A stretch of DNA of 64,000 bases from Methanobrevibacter_A acididurans (GTDB taxonomy: Archaea; Methanobacteriota; Methanobacteria; Methanobacteriales; Methanobacteriaceae). Positions 10,260 through 19,470 of the stretch are shown piece after piece. A program made the translations under genes and the position numbers. The stretch's first letter is position 1; the number at the start of each line of letters is the position of its first letter. The notes beneath the pieces are model-generated. The model was given only the letters and a program-made list of their open reading frames with translations. It did no database searches and had not been told where the DNA came from. The stretch is from positions 744,001 through 808,000 of the forward strand of contig NZ_CP166991.1 in NCBI RefSeq assembly GCF_046197875.1. Direction: 5' to 3'.

Positions 10260-10981
10260 ATGGAAATGAAATATTTCTTTTTATGGGATGTGATTAATAT
10301 CGTTGAATCAAAACAAATTTATAAACCTAGTGAAGTTGATGATGCTAAAGCTTCAGTTATTGATGCTGTAAATGTTGATCCAAGTAGGATGATGGCTTTA
10401 ACTGATGGGATTTTTGGAATGGTGATGACCTTATTAATATTCAGTATTGAAGTTCCTGATATAAACTTTGCAAATTACATAGCTTTCAATACTTTCCTTG
10501 AAACATTATTACCAACAATAAGTCGTTACGCGGTTTGTTTATACTTGTTGGAGCATTCTGGTTATACCATCATGAATACTTACGTGTTGAGAAGTTAACA
10601 GTACCATTTGTATGGTTAAACATTATATACTTATTATGTATTGCTTTTATACCATTCTCTTCAATAGTTATGGGAAAATATGCATTATTTTTCGAGGCAG
10701 ATTTACTATTTGGAGTGAACATTTTCATAATACTAACTATATTATCTTTAATGTTTGCATATGCAGGTAAAAGAGGTATATTAACTGAGGATGTAATGAA
10801 AGGTAAAAAGAATGCGTATAATACTTTTTTAATAGTTCTAATTATTACTGCAGCTGTAACACTTTTAAATTACTTAATACCAGGCCATTATATTTACTTA
10901 TACTTACTTATACCAATAATCTCTTCAGTAAGAGATCGTATATTTAGAAAACATGTTTGGAGAAAAAAGATAAGAAAATAA
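10260..10981 (+). pseudogene. TMEM175/DUF1211-family potassium channel, frameshifted
   Basis: Two overlapping frames together encode one TMEM175-type membrane protein. The first (10260-10598) carries the family's first helix with R-x-x-A-[LF]-[TS]-D-G-[IV]-F and the second helix; it then runs into unrelated residues after RYAV. The second frame restarts at about 10535 and gives the expected ILVGAFWLYHHEYLR and the remaining helices. Loss of one base near 10536-10538 explains this. Archaeal TMEM175 channels conduct K+. No ribosome binding site is visible, so the message may be leaderless. It could be a recent pseudogene or a sequence error. Confidence 0.75.
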
Positions 10982-11161
10982 GGATAATATTTTTAAAACC
11001 TTTATTTTTAACTTTTTTTTTTAATGAAAAATTTTATATTAATCCTTTAATAATAATATTATTTAACTTTAAGTTAATTTCTAAAAAAAATAATTAAATA
11101 TAAAATTTTAGGGATTTTCCTTTTTATTTAAAATAAATAATGAAAAAGGGGGTGGATTCTT

Positions 11162-11512
11162 ATGGATAAGGAAAATATTATAATAATAGCTTTAATTGTG
11201 ATTATTTGTTTTTGTATAATAGGCGCTACTTTATATTTAAGTTTAAATAGTAGTGATAATACTCCAACAATCACACAATCAAATAATACTAGTACTGTGT
11301 CAACCACCTCTGATTCTAGTTCTTCATCAAGTTCTGATAATAATTATCAGGTAAGTAGTAGTTCATCTTCTAGTTCTGTAGAAGATGATTATAGAAAGTA
11401 TGATTCTGATGATTATATTTATGATGCAGATGGTCAACGTATGTACTGGGTTCAAGATGATGGCTATGATGGTAGTTATATGCATGTTGAAGATACTAAT
11501 GGGGCTAAATAA
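11162..11512 (+). CDS. Small membrane-anchored Ser/Asn-rich surface protein
   Basis: A 116-residue protein with one hydrophobic helix (about residues 6-28), then a Ser/Thr/Asn-rich stalk (35-72) and an acidic Tyr/Asp-rich end that includes MYWVQDDGY. AAAAAGGGGGTGG just upstream gives a strong ribosome binding site. The design matches the larger gene at 253, which also has an uncleaved N-terminal anchor and a low-complexity stalk. The function is unknown and it is likely exposed on the cell surface. Confidence 0.6.
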   Translation: MDKENIIIIALIVIICFCIIGATLYLSLNSSDNTPTITQSNNTSTVSTTSDSSSSSSSDNNYQVSSSSSSSSVEDDYRKYDSDDYIYDADGQRMYWVQDDGYDGSYMHVEDTNGAK

Positions 11513-11795
11513 GAATTATGAAAGTTTTTAGTTGGGATTTTTTTATATAATAAATTTTACTTTAAATAATTTTTTTTGAATATTTTTTATTTTTTCACTA
11601 ATTAAAATACATTATCCTTATTATTTTTCCCCTTTTTTTTGAAAGTTTATAAATAAAGTATAAATAATATGAAGTTTTAATTATTAGTATTACTATATAT
11701 TAATAAATTAATTCATTTTTTGTATATTTTTTATTAATATAAGTTTTAATAATTTTTTTAAAATAAATAAATTTATAATCGGAGAGTGATTTTAA

Positions 11796-12626
11796 ATGGG
11801 AATAACTGATATAATAAAAGAATCATTAACCTTCCCTACAAAGGATACTAAAGGTTGGATGATTATTGGTGTATTATTCTTAGTAATGGCAGTTGTTGAT
11901 TATTTAATAGGTGTTTATCCAACAGGAATTATATACACTTTATGTGGAATAATTAGTTTAATATTATCCATATTCATTTTAGGGTATGGTTTAAGTTTAA
12001 TTAAAAATACTATAGATGGAAAAGATAATATTCCAGCATTTGATTTTAGTAAAAACTTTGTTGATGGATTAAAAAGTTTAGTCTTATACATTGTATATTT
12101 CATAATACCAACCATATTAACTGCAATTGTTATGTGGATTACTGGAGTATTCTCTAATGGTTTCCAAATCATAGATTATGTGATGACTAGTCCAGCTTTA
12201 AATCAAACATTAACAGCAGGTGCACCTGTAACTGATGCTGTGATTCAAAATATAACCGGATCTATACCTACAACTTTAATTAACAGTTTCTTCAATGGAT
12301 TCGTAATAAGTCTTGTTGTTGGAATTGTATTATTCCTCCTATTCACATTATTCACTTATATTGGTCTTGCACGTATGGCTGAATATGATAGTTTAAAAGC
12401 AGGATTATCTCTTGGTGAAGTATTTAAGAAAATAAGTTCTATTGGTTGGGGAAGCTATATTGGATGGTTCATCCTCTTAATAATAGTATCTGCAATTGTT
12501 GGATTTATTGGTGGATTAGTTAGTATGATTCCATATGTTGGAGTATTCATATTTGCATTAGTCTTCACATCATTCTTATTCATATTCGAATACCGGGCTA
12601 TTGGATTAATCTACAATCAAGGATAA
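11796..12626 (+). CDS. DUF4013 family integral membrane protein
   Basis: A 276-residue protein with about six hydrophobic helices. The N-terminal sequence MGITDIIKESLTFPTKDTKGW, a cytoplasmic amphipathic start followed by paired helices, and the late GLARMAEYDSLKAG-type motif match DUF4013 proteins common in Methanobacteriales. GGAGAGTGA lies 6-14 bases upstream. No enzymatic residues can be pointed to and its role is not known. It is monocistronic and followed by a convergent small operon. Confidence 0.75.
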   Translation: MGITDIIKESLTFPTKDTKGWMIIGVLFLVMAVVDYLIGVYPTGIIYTLCGIISLILSIFILGYGLSLIKNTIDGKDNIPAFDFSKNFVDGLKSLVLYIVYFIIPTILTAIVMWITGVFSNGFQIIDYVMTSPALNQTLTAGAPVTDAVIQNITGSIPTTLINSFFNGFVISLVVGIVLFLLFTLFTYIGLARMAEYDSLKAGLSLGEVFKKISSIGWGSYIGWFILLIIVSAIVGFIGGLVSMIPYVGVFIFALVFTSFLFIFEYRAIGLIYNQG

Positions 12627-12667
12627 AATATAAATTTTTAATTACTTTACCCCTTTTTTCTTTTTTT

Positions 12668-12844
12668 TTATTTTATAAATCTTAATTCTCGCTCTATTAT
12701 GCATTTAGCATTATCTTTAAGACTTATTCTTTGTGCTTTGTGTTTACCACTTTTATTAATAATAACTATTTTTCCAATTTGTCTTGCTTCTGCTATTATT
12801 TTATCTCCTTTTATGGTATCTCCAGCTTTAGTATAAGTTGACAT
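12668..12844 (-). CDS. Small basic protein paired with a ribbon-helix-helix regulator
   Basis: A 58-residue open frame beginning MSTYTKAGDTIKG and ending RELRFIK. Its GGAG ribosome binding site overlaps the stop region of the upstream regulator gene, leaving a 9-base gap, so the two are translationally coupled. It is rich in Lys/Arg/Ile with alternating hydrophobic residues (KIVIINKSG) that suggest a small beta-fold and possible nucleic-acid binding. The pair has the size and order of a type II toxin-antitoxin operon with the antitoxin-like gene first, but I recognise no toxin family, so this is only a possibility. Confidence 0.6.
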   Translation of the reverse strand: MSTYTKAGDTIKGDKIIAEARQIGKIVIINKSGKHKAQRISLKDNAKCIIERELRFIK

Positions 12845-12853
12845 GGTCTTAAT

Positions 12854-13195
12854 TTACTCCTTGAGTCTTCCTTCATTTATAAGTTCATCAATTATATCAT
12901 TAACTAAAAATATATCTAATTCTAAATCATCAGCTATATCAGATAATAAAACTTTTCGGTTTTCTTTACAATAGTTTATTATTTTATTTTTAGCTGTATC
13001 ATGATCCATTTCTTTTATGTTTATTTCATTTATATTTCTTAATTTTTCTCTTATTGCTTCTCTTAAAAAATCTGCAGAATTTAAGTATAATCCTTTGTTA
13101 ACTAAATTATTTATTTGATTATACTCCATTTCCGCTACTTTTGTCCCAATATTTCTGTTTTTAGGTCTTATTTTATCAGTTGCATTAGTTGACAT
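12854..13195 (-). CDS. Ribbon-helix-helix transcriptional regulator with winged-helix-like C-terminus
   Basis: A 113-residue protein. Residues about 14-55 (GTKVAEMEYNQINNLVNKG...SADFLREAIREKL) fit a CopG/MetJ-type ribbon-helix-helix domain. Residues 62-113 form a second helical unit (ENRKVLLSDIADDLELDIFLVNDII-type) that looks like a small winged helix. The first gene of a two-gene operon, it shares its first three residues (MST) with its partner. A perfect 18-bp palindrome sits 11 bases upstream of the start, a classic place for autorepression. Regulation is inferred from that layout. Confidence 0.7.
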   Translation of the reverse strand: MSTNATDKIRPKNRNIGTKVAEMEYNQINNLVNKGLYLNSADFLREAIREKLRNINEINIKEMDHDTAKNKIINYCKENRKVLLSDIADDLELDIFLVNDIIDELINEGRLKE

Positions 13196-13206
13196 GGTAA
13201 GTATTA

Positions 13207-13224
13207 TATATATAATTATATATA
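13207..13224. promoter_or_regulatory. 18-bp perfect palindrome upstream of the RHH operon
   Basis: TATATATAATTATATATA is an exact inverted repeat located 12-29 bases before the regulator's start codon. It could be the operator for the ribbon-helix-helix protein, overlapping the TATA box. In such A/T-rich DNA part of the symmetry may be chance. Confidence 0.45.
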
Positions 13225-13441
13225 ACTTTTATTATTTTACAAAAATATTAAATTTTTTGTGTTCGTTTAATTAAATACTTTTTAATATTTATTTGTTTTT
13301 AGTGATTTTTGAGCAATTAATTTTATAAATATGAATAAATATATTAGTATAAAGAGATTTTTATACAAATTTTTAATATTTTAAAGATTTTAATTGGAAT
13401 AATTTTAACAATATAAATATTTAAATTTAAGAGGTGAATTA

Positions 13442-14266
13442 ATGGTTAATGAAAAAATTTTAATAGTGGAAGATGAAGCATTATCTGCAATGGATTTGAA
13501 AAACAAGTTAGAAGACTTAAATTATGAAGTAATTAAAATAGTGGATAATGGGAAAGAAGCAATAAACACTACAAGGGATTTAAAACCGGATTTAGTCTTA
13601 ATGGATATAAGATTAAAAGGGGACATGACAGGTATTGAAGCTGGAAGAAAAATTTTAGATTTAAATATTCCTTTAATTTATTTAACTGGAAGTGCAGATA
13701 GTGAAACTTTTGAAAATGCTAATCTTAATCCTTCTTATGGTTATATAACTAAGCCTTACCTTATTAAAAATTTAGAACGGATTATTCGAATCAGTTTTAA
13801 GTGTGTGGAAATAGAGAAACAAGAATGTAATATGGAATCTTTAAATACTACTACAAACTTAAAAGATTCAAATGAAAATTATAATGTTTTAGTAGTTGAT
13901 GATGATGCAATAACAGCATTAGATATTAAAACCAACCTAGAACACTTAAATTATAATGTAGTGAGCATTGAAGATAATGGTGATGATGCAATTAAAGCTG
14001 CAGGAAAATATCAACCTGATTTTATATTATTAGATATTAATATTAAAGGGAATAAAACAGGTTTTGATGTAGCAGAGGAAATGAACAAGTTAAACATTCC
14101 TGTAGTGTATTTAACTGCTTATCATGATGATTCAACAGTTGATTCTGCTGTTAAAACAGGATCTTATGGTTATATTATTAAACCTTTTAATAAGAAGGAA
14201 TTCGAATACACTTTAAGTTTAGCTATAAGTAAATCATTAAAGGATAAAAGTTTAAAAACAGTTTAA
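13442..14266 (+). CDS. Tandem two-receiver response regulator (REC-REC)
   Basis: A 274-residue cytoplasmic signalling protein made of two complete receiver domains (about 4-122 and 143-262) and no output domain. Each has the acidic pair (EDE, DDD), the phospho-acceptor Asp (LMDIRL, LLDINI), the switch Thr (YLTG, YLTA) and the conserved Lys (TKP, IKP). The two halves are similar enough to be an internal duplication. AAGAGGTGA lies 4-10 bases before the ATG. The partner kinase is not adjacent; the nearest kinase gene is the deletion remnant at 21590. It likely acts as a phosphorelay or phosphate sink protein, which is inferred. Confidence 0.85.
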   Translation: MVNEKILIVEDEALSAMDLKNKLEDLNYEVIKIVDNGKEAINTTRDLKPDLVLMDIRLKGDMTGIEAGRKILDLNIPLIYLTGSADSETFENANLNPSYGYITKPYLIKNLERIIRISFKCVEIEKQECNMESLNTTTNLKDSNENYNVLVVDDDAITALDIKTNLEHLNYNVVSIEDNGDDAIKAAGKYQPDFILLDINIKGNKTGFDVAEEMNKLNIPVVYLTAYHDDSTVDSAVKTGSYGYIIKPFNKKEFEYTLSLAISKSLKDKSLKTV

Positions 14267-14344
14267 TTTTTTATATAATTTTTAACTATTTTTTCTGTTT
14301 AAGGAGGGGGTTAGTGGATTTTTAAATGTAAAAACTTATATTCT

Positions 14345-15555
14345 GGTTTTGTAGAAACCCTTTATTTTTTTTCTAATTTTTTTTCAATTGAAATTGTACC
14401 TTGAGGTTTTTGTTTTTTTAATTTCTTTTAATTTAGGTTTTAGAATTTTTAAGAAGGTTTCAAGTCTTTACATTTGAAATAGTACCTGTGATGTTTAAAA
14501 TAAGTAATGAATAAGTATTAATATTAAAATGGAGAATAAATATTAATATGACAAGTAAAAACATTAATTTTCCAAGTAATTCTTTGTTTTTCAAGCAATT
14601 AAATCTTTCGGATTTTAACTTTGAAAAACCTTACAAAAAATTTTATAAAAAGTACTTTTAAAAAATCGTAATGAGGATTTAACAAATAATCAACTGTTAA
14701 AATTTATTGAAACAACTTTTAACTATGCAAAAATGTGCTTAAATACTTATTCTAATTATTTTAGCAATCATTTATACACACAACCTGTTTTATTCACTAT
14801 TTTAGCACTTAAAAATTTTATACTAAAAAGCACATTTCGTGAATATAACTCAATTTTTTACAGTTATCTGACCAATATAATTAAATATTTGCGGATAAAA
14901 AAGGTCCCACATTACACCACAATCCAAAAATTCTTCCAAAAACTCCCATCTGGTACTTTAAGAAAAATCAACCAATTAATATTATCTCAACATGGTATAA
15001 GTGGAGAAATAATAGCCCTTGATGGATCATGGATTCACCAACGATTATGCTGACAAATATTATGCAATAATACGAGCTAAAGAACGAAAAAGCTATGTTA
15101 AAAACCATAATTGCAATAGACATAAAAACTCTTTTAATCCTAAATTATGCAACTCAAAGAGGACCTAGAAGTGACACCAAGTTCGCAATCAATTCTATAA
15201 AACAAACCAAAAAAAATATCATCCACATTTACATATTAGCAGACATGAGCATACGACACAGAACCCATAAGAAAATGTATAAACGAATACACTGGAGCTT
15301 TCGACCATAATACCAATAAAAACCAGAGCCAAAAAAGGACACTACAGACTCAACAGCATATCCATCTTCAGACCCAAAATATACAGACTAAGAAGCAATG
15401 TAGAAGGAGTATTCAGCGTAATAAAAAGACTATTCAACGGAACAAACCGAAGCCGAACACTAAAACTATCAAACAAAGAAACAAAACTCAAAAACCTAAT
15501 CTACAACATCCACAGATCAACACAACTACCAAAAAAATAGGGTTTCTACAAAGCC
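14345..15555 (+). mobile_element. Decayed IS element, copy A (IS5/IS4-type)
   Basis: A 1211-bp element with imperfect terminal inverted repeats: left GGTTTTGTAGAAACCC, right GGGTTTCTACAAAGCC. It is nearly identical to copies B (19667-20883) and D (56053-57263) and more distantly related to the intact copy C (41123-42318). Its right end abuts the middle of a glgC gene. No clear target duplication is visible. Confidence 0.85.
14548..15540 (+). pseudogene. Transposase of IS copy A, multiply frameshifted
   Basis: Starts MTSKNINFPS and aligns by eye with the intact transposase of copy C through HLYTQP, VPHYTTIQKF and the RSNVEG-VFSVIKR-type end. Several frameshifts break it. The key one is an extra T in GATGGATCATGGATTCACC, at the first catalytic Asp (intact copy C reads ALDGSGFTNDYAD). 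Copies B and D carry the same extra base. Confidence 0.8.
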
Positions 15556-16067
15556 TATTTTTAAGAAAGATTTCCTTATAAAAGTTTTAGAAGAAGATAT
15601 GATGAATGAGGAATCTTCCCATGATTTTGGTAAAGACATTATACCTAAACTTGTAAAAGAAGATCGTAAAGTTTATGCTTGTCCATTTGAAGGTTACTGG
15701 GTTGATGTTGGTACTATTCCTAATTACTATGATGTGAGTATGGACTTATTAAACCCAGATTCCAAAATATGGGAAATGAATTGGGATATGAAAATTTTAA
15801 GTTCACTAACCCCCTCATACATTGATGATTCTGCAAATGTTAAAAGATCATTAGTAAGTAATGGAGGTGCTATTAAGGGTAAAGTTTCTAATTCTATCCT
15901 ATCTGATGATGTTTATATTGAAGAAGGTGCAATAGTTGAAGATTCTATTTTAATGGGTGGGGGTGAAAATTAAAAAAGGTTGTCATGTGAAAAAGGCTAT
16001 TATAAGTGAAAATCTTACTGTAAATGAAAATCTTGGAGATGGGAAAGAGATTATACTTGTAAATTAA
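15556..16067 (+). pseudogene. glgC: 3' half of glucose-1-phosphate adenylyltransferase (GlgC-like)
   Basis: From the first base after IS copy A the frame encodes PIFKKDFLIKVLEED, SSHDFGKDIIPKL, EGYWVDVGTIPNYYD and a left-handed beta-helix end (SNSILSDDVYIEEGAIVEDSI). This matches the C-terminal half of GlgC, which makes ADP-glucose for glycogen. The N-terminal nucleotidyltransferase part is absent: upstream of the IS lies an unrelated gene. A run of five G at 15959-15963 adds a frameshift; removing one G restores KIKKGCHVKKAIISENLTV to the stop at 16067. The gene is therefore dead twice over. Confidence 0.85.
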
Positions 16068-16125
16068 TAAAATAAAAGATTTAACTAAATGATTGATAAA
16101 TATAAAATTTATAATGGTGAAATCA

Positions 16126-16506
16126 ATGGAGTTTAAAAAAGATTACATAATTTATATACTTTTAGCAGTGATTATTGTAATAGGTGCAGTGTATATTTCA
16201 GGTACTGTTTTTAGTTTATTTGATCCACAAAGCAGTGCTACTGGAACCTTACATAATTCAACCATAGTGGTTAAAGAAAAATTTATTAAATCTAATCCAG
16301 AAACAGGTGAAGATCAATACTTAATTGCTGATACTAATAATCATGTTTATATGGATATAGATAATAAAAATTTTAATAAAACAAATAGTACGGATATTTA
16401 TGTTCAAGCTGAAGCTGGAGGAACTTATAATATAACGACTGTAGGTATAAGAAACTCAACACTCTCGGAATATCCAAATATTATAAGTTTAACTAAGATT
16501 TCCTAA
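16126..16506 (+). CDS. Small membrane-anchored protein
   Basis: A 126-residue protein with an N-terminal hydrophobic helix (about residues 8-26) and an exported beta-rich domain (about 40-126) with DQYLIADTNNHVYM and a repeated 'N-[ST]-T' pattern. I choose ATG 16126 because GGTGA lies 5 bases upstream; earlier ATG and TTG codons in frame have no ribosome binding site. It may be an OB-fold-like membrane protein, but I do not recognise a family. A symmetric hairpin overlaps the stop codon. Confidence 0.6.
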   Translation: MEFKKDYIIYILLAVIIVIGAVYISGTVFSLFDPQSSATGTLHNSTIVVKEKFIKSNPETGEDQYLIADTNNHVYMDIDNKNFNKTNSTDIYVQAEAGGTYNITTVGIRNSTLSEYPNIISLTKIS

Positions 16507-16519
16507 AAAAATCTTAGTT
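16491..16519. terminator. Bidirectional hairpin between convergent genes
   Basis: An 11-bp perfect stem AACTAAGATTT (16491-16501) / AAATCTTAGTT (16509-16519) spans the stop codon of the preceding gene and lies 28 bases from the end of the convergent gene, so it can serve both. Confidence 0.55.
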
Positions 16520-16547
16520 ATCCTTTAAAATCTTATTCTATTTTTTT

Positions 16548-16793
16548 TTATATGGATGTGATTGTTTTAATATTATCTTCTTGGATGGTGCAAGTTTCAA
16601 CTTGTGTTCTGAAACTATAATAGCACTCATTTTCAAAGTAATAAATACTTTTAATATTTTTTAAGAATATTTCCCCATTAATAAATAAGGTTATTGGTGT
16701 TTTAAACCGTATTAACTTATAAGTTTGTCCATTTTCCACACCAATTCCTGTATGATGGACTGGTAATTCTTTTTTCAATTCTTTAGGTAACAT
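16548..16793 (-). CDS. Small hypothetical protein
   Basis: An 81-residue soluble beta-rich protein. The motif PVHHTGIGVENGQTYKLI followed by a strand-rich stretch suggests a compact beta-fold, perhaps a small protease-like or NlpC-like fragment, but this is not firm. It lies 30 bases downstream of the HAD-like gene in the same direction and AGGGGAG precedes its start by about 12 bases, so the two are probably co-transcribed. No family is recognised. Confidence 0.5.
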   Translation of the reverse strand: MLPKELKKELPVHHTGIGVENGQTYKLIRFKTPITLFINGEIFLKNIKSIYYFENECYYSFRTQVETCTIQEDNIKTITSI

Positions 16794-16823
16794 TATTTAA
16801 AATACTCCCCTATATCATTTTTT

Positions 16824-17249
16824 TTATATGATTTTTTCTTTAGGATAAGCTACTATTTCTTCTTTCTTATACATTCTCCGAGTTTTAGGATTAGATTCAA
16901 TTGCAAAATATTTACTTGAATCTTTGCCATGTTCTGGATAAATCTTATTTTTCAACCAATACTTTTTTAATTCCGGAGGGTTCATACCAATATTCCAGTA
17001 AGATTCATCAGGCACGAAACCTGTTTCTTCTTTTATGTGTTCTAATGTTTCCTCTTTATACTTTAAAGGTCTTGCAGTAATTAAGATTACATAATTATTT
17101 TTTACTGCTTTTATTAATCCTTCTTCATATTCTTGTTTATGGATTCTTTCAGGATAAGGTCCACTAGATGTTCTACTATTACTGATTAATGTATAATTTA
17201 GGTCAAGTAAGATTATTTTATCTTCTGGTACTTCTATTTTAATACTAAT
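16824..17249 (-). CDS. HAD-like phosphatase-fold protein with ATT start codon
   Basis: The open frame continues well upstream of its first in-frame ATG (17015), to a TGA at 17250-17252, and the extra sequence is clearly coding. It contains HAD motif I (ILLDLNYTL) and motif II (LITARPL), while motif IV is AIESNPKTRRMY. There is no ATG, GTG or TTG at the start: the best choice is ATT 17249-17247, six bases after an AGGGG ribosome binding site, giving 141 residues. Motif I has Asn where the second catalytic Asp is usual, and motif IV has Ser-Asn in place of the acidic pair. It may be a binding or modified-substrate HAD protein, or a decaying gene. Confidence 0.65.
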   Translation of the reverse strand: MSIKIEVPEDKIILLDLNYTLISNSRTSSGPYPERIHKQEYEEGLIKAVKNNYVILITARPLKYKEETLEHIKEETGFVPDESYWNIGMNPPELKKYWLKNKIYPEHGKDSSKYFAIESNPKTRRMYKKEEIVAYPKEKII

Positions 17250-17369
17250 TCACTTCCCCTTAATTTTTTTTAGTATAATATTGTATATAGTTTATTTTAT
17301 TATAAAAACTTTTATTAATAATAATTTTATAAGTAATAATATATATTTAATATGTTAAAGGTGTAAAAA

Positions 17370-19457
17370 GTGGACGCAAAACAAATAAACTTACTAAAAT
17401 TCATGCAAGCAGATTATCAATTATACATTCCAATTTTCCAAAGAAAATACTCATGGAATATAAGTCAATGCAACCAACTATTTAATGATATATTAACTGT
17501 TGGTCGATTAAACGACAATACAACCCATTTTATTGGTTCAGTAGTCTACATGAGAAACAATTCAGACTTCGCAGATGTAATAACCCAAAGAATGATAATC
17601 GATGGACAACAAAGACTAACAACAGTAACAATACTAATAAGCGCCCTAGCCTTATACTTAAAAGAACACCCCTTAGGTGAAGATAAATTAAACTACACAG
17701 ATTTGTTGGTGTATTATTTAACAAATAGTCATGCACATGGAGAAAACAAATACAAACTCATCTTAACAAATAAAGATAAAGACACTATTATAAAAATCAT
17801 TGACAATATCTCCTCTAGTGATGTTTTAACATTTAATCTTAATGATTCTAAAAAAATTAAGGATAATTTCACCTTCTTTAGAAACAATATTACAAAAGAC
17901 AATGTAAAAATCATATTAAACGGTTTAAAAAGATTAAATATAATACAAATATCACTTGAACAGTACCGTGACAACCCACAATTAATCTATGAAAGCTTAA
18001 ACAGTACAGGATTAGAATTAACCAAATCAGACCTAATCAGAAACTATGTACTAATGAGCTTCCCACCAGAAGAACAAGACGAAATATATAATAAATACTG
18101 GGTAAGTATGGAAAAAGGATTTGAAGGAACTAATTTCTTTGATAAATTCATACGTGACTACTTAACAGTGAAAACCAATCATATTCCTGGTATGGGTAAT
18201 GTTTATAATGAGTTTAAATCTTATAATTATGAACAAGATGATATGCTAAATTTATTAAAAGATTTAAACAATTATAGTAAATACTATTTCGCAGTAGCCT
18301 TCGGTAAAGATGAAGAACCAGAAATACAAGATGCCCTTAAAGAATTCAACCAATTAAAAGCACAAGTCAGTTACCCCTTCCTCTTAGAAGTTTATAAAGA
18401 CTATACAGAATTGAAAATTACAAAAAACGATTTAATAACTGTAATTAAATTAATTGAATCCTACATTTTCAGAAGATTAATCTGTGGATTACCAACTAGT
18501 TCACTTAGTAAACCATTTGCTTCATTATATAAAAGTTTGAATCCTGATGATATTGTTACAAGTTTAGAAGCACAATTATTATTAATGGATGCAGGTAAAA
18601 GATTTCCCGAAAATAATGAAGTTAAAACCAATTTCAAAAAACGTGACCTATATCATTCTAAAAACATATTATACCTTTTAAGTAATCTTGAATCATATAA
18701 ACATCCAAAGAATTATTTAAACTTCTCCAATTACACAATAGAACATATAATGCCACAAAACCAAAATATTTCAGATGAATGGAAAGAAAGCTTAGGAGAA
18801 AACTATGAAGCAATTCATGATAAATATATACACACAATAGGAAACTTAACACTTACTGCTTATAACTCCTCATTAAGCGATTCTTCATTTAAGCATAAAC
18901 AAAACATGGAAAATGGGTTTAAAGACAGTCCATTATTCTTAAACCATTATATTGCACAAGTTGATGATTGGAATGAAGAAGAAATAAAACAAAGAGCAGA
19001 AACACTATCTAATCTAGCACTAGAAATATGGCCATACCCCAAAGTCAATGAAGAAACATTAAAAAAATATTCAAAAAAGAATAAAGAAAATAATAAATTA
19101 ACCCTAGATAACTATCCTCGGTTAGAGTTTTCAAGAAACTTATTTAATACTTTAAATAAGGAAATTTTAAGTTTAGGGAAAGATGTGAAATTAAACCTAA
19201 CAAAATCTTATATTTCATATAAAATCACCAGTAATTTTGTTTATATAAAACCACAATCTGATTCATCATTACTTGTACATTTAATAAAACCATTTGACAC
19301 AATAGAAGATCCAAAAAAGATAGGCAAAGATATAACAAAGTTCAATTTAAATGGGAATATCACTTTTAGTTTTAGAATTTACTCTTTAAATGATATAGAT
19401 TATGCAATGAGTTTAATAAAACAATCCTATGATTATTTAAAATCAGTTAAAAAATAA
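17370..19457 (+). CDS. DUF262/DUF1524 GmrSD-type restriction protein with DUF5655 end
   Basis: A 695-residue single-chain defence protein. The N-terminal DUF262 domain has the ParB-like PIFQRKYSW (21-29) and DGQQRLTT (78-85). The middle is helical. The DUF1524 HNH-like nuclease domain has YTIEHIMPQ near 456 and IGNLTLT near 492. The C-terminal about 120 residues (LDNYPRLEFSRNLF ... NDIDYAMSLIKQSYDYL) fit DUF5655. GmrSD-type enzymes cut modified phage DNA in an NTP-dependent way; BrxU is a related single-chain form. The start is GTG with AAAGGTG upstream. It lies alone between two inverted IS copies, which suggests acquisition as an island. Confidence 0.85.
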   Translation: MDAKQINLLKFMQADYQLYIPIFQRKYSWNISQCNQLFNDILTVGRLNDNTTHFIGSVVYMRNNSDFADVITQRMIIDGQQRLTTVTILISALALYLKEHPLGEDKLNYTDLLVYYLTNSHAHGENKYKLILTNKDKDTIIKIIDNISSSDVLTFNLNDSKKIKDNFTFFRNNITKDNVKIILNGLKRLNIIQISLEQYRDNPQLIYESLNSTGLELTKSDLIRNYVLMSFPPEEQDEIYNKYWVSMEKGFEGTNFFDKFIRDYLTVKTNHIPGMGNVYNEFKSYNYEQDDMLNLLKDLNNYSKYYFAVAFGKDEEPEIQDALKEFNQLKAQVSYPFLLEVYKDYTELKITKNDLITVIKLIESYIFRRLICGLPTSSLSKPFASLYKSLNPDDIVTSLEAQLLLMDAGKRFPENNEVKTNFKKRDLYHSKNILYLLSNLESYKHPKNYLNFSNYTIEHIMPQNQNISDEWKESLGENYEAIHDKYIHTIGNLTLTAYNSSLSDSSFKHKQNMENGFKDSPLFLNHYIAQVDDWNEEEIKQRAETLSNLALEIWPYPKVNEETLKKYSKKNKENNKLTLDNYPRLEFSRNLFNTLNKEILSLGKDVKLNLTKSYISYKITSNFVYIKPQSDSSLLVHLIKPFDTIEDPKKIGKDITKFNLNGNITFSFRIYSLNDIDYAMSLIKQSYDYLKSVKK

Positions 19458-19470
19458 TTTAGTTTTTTTA

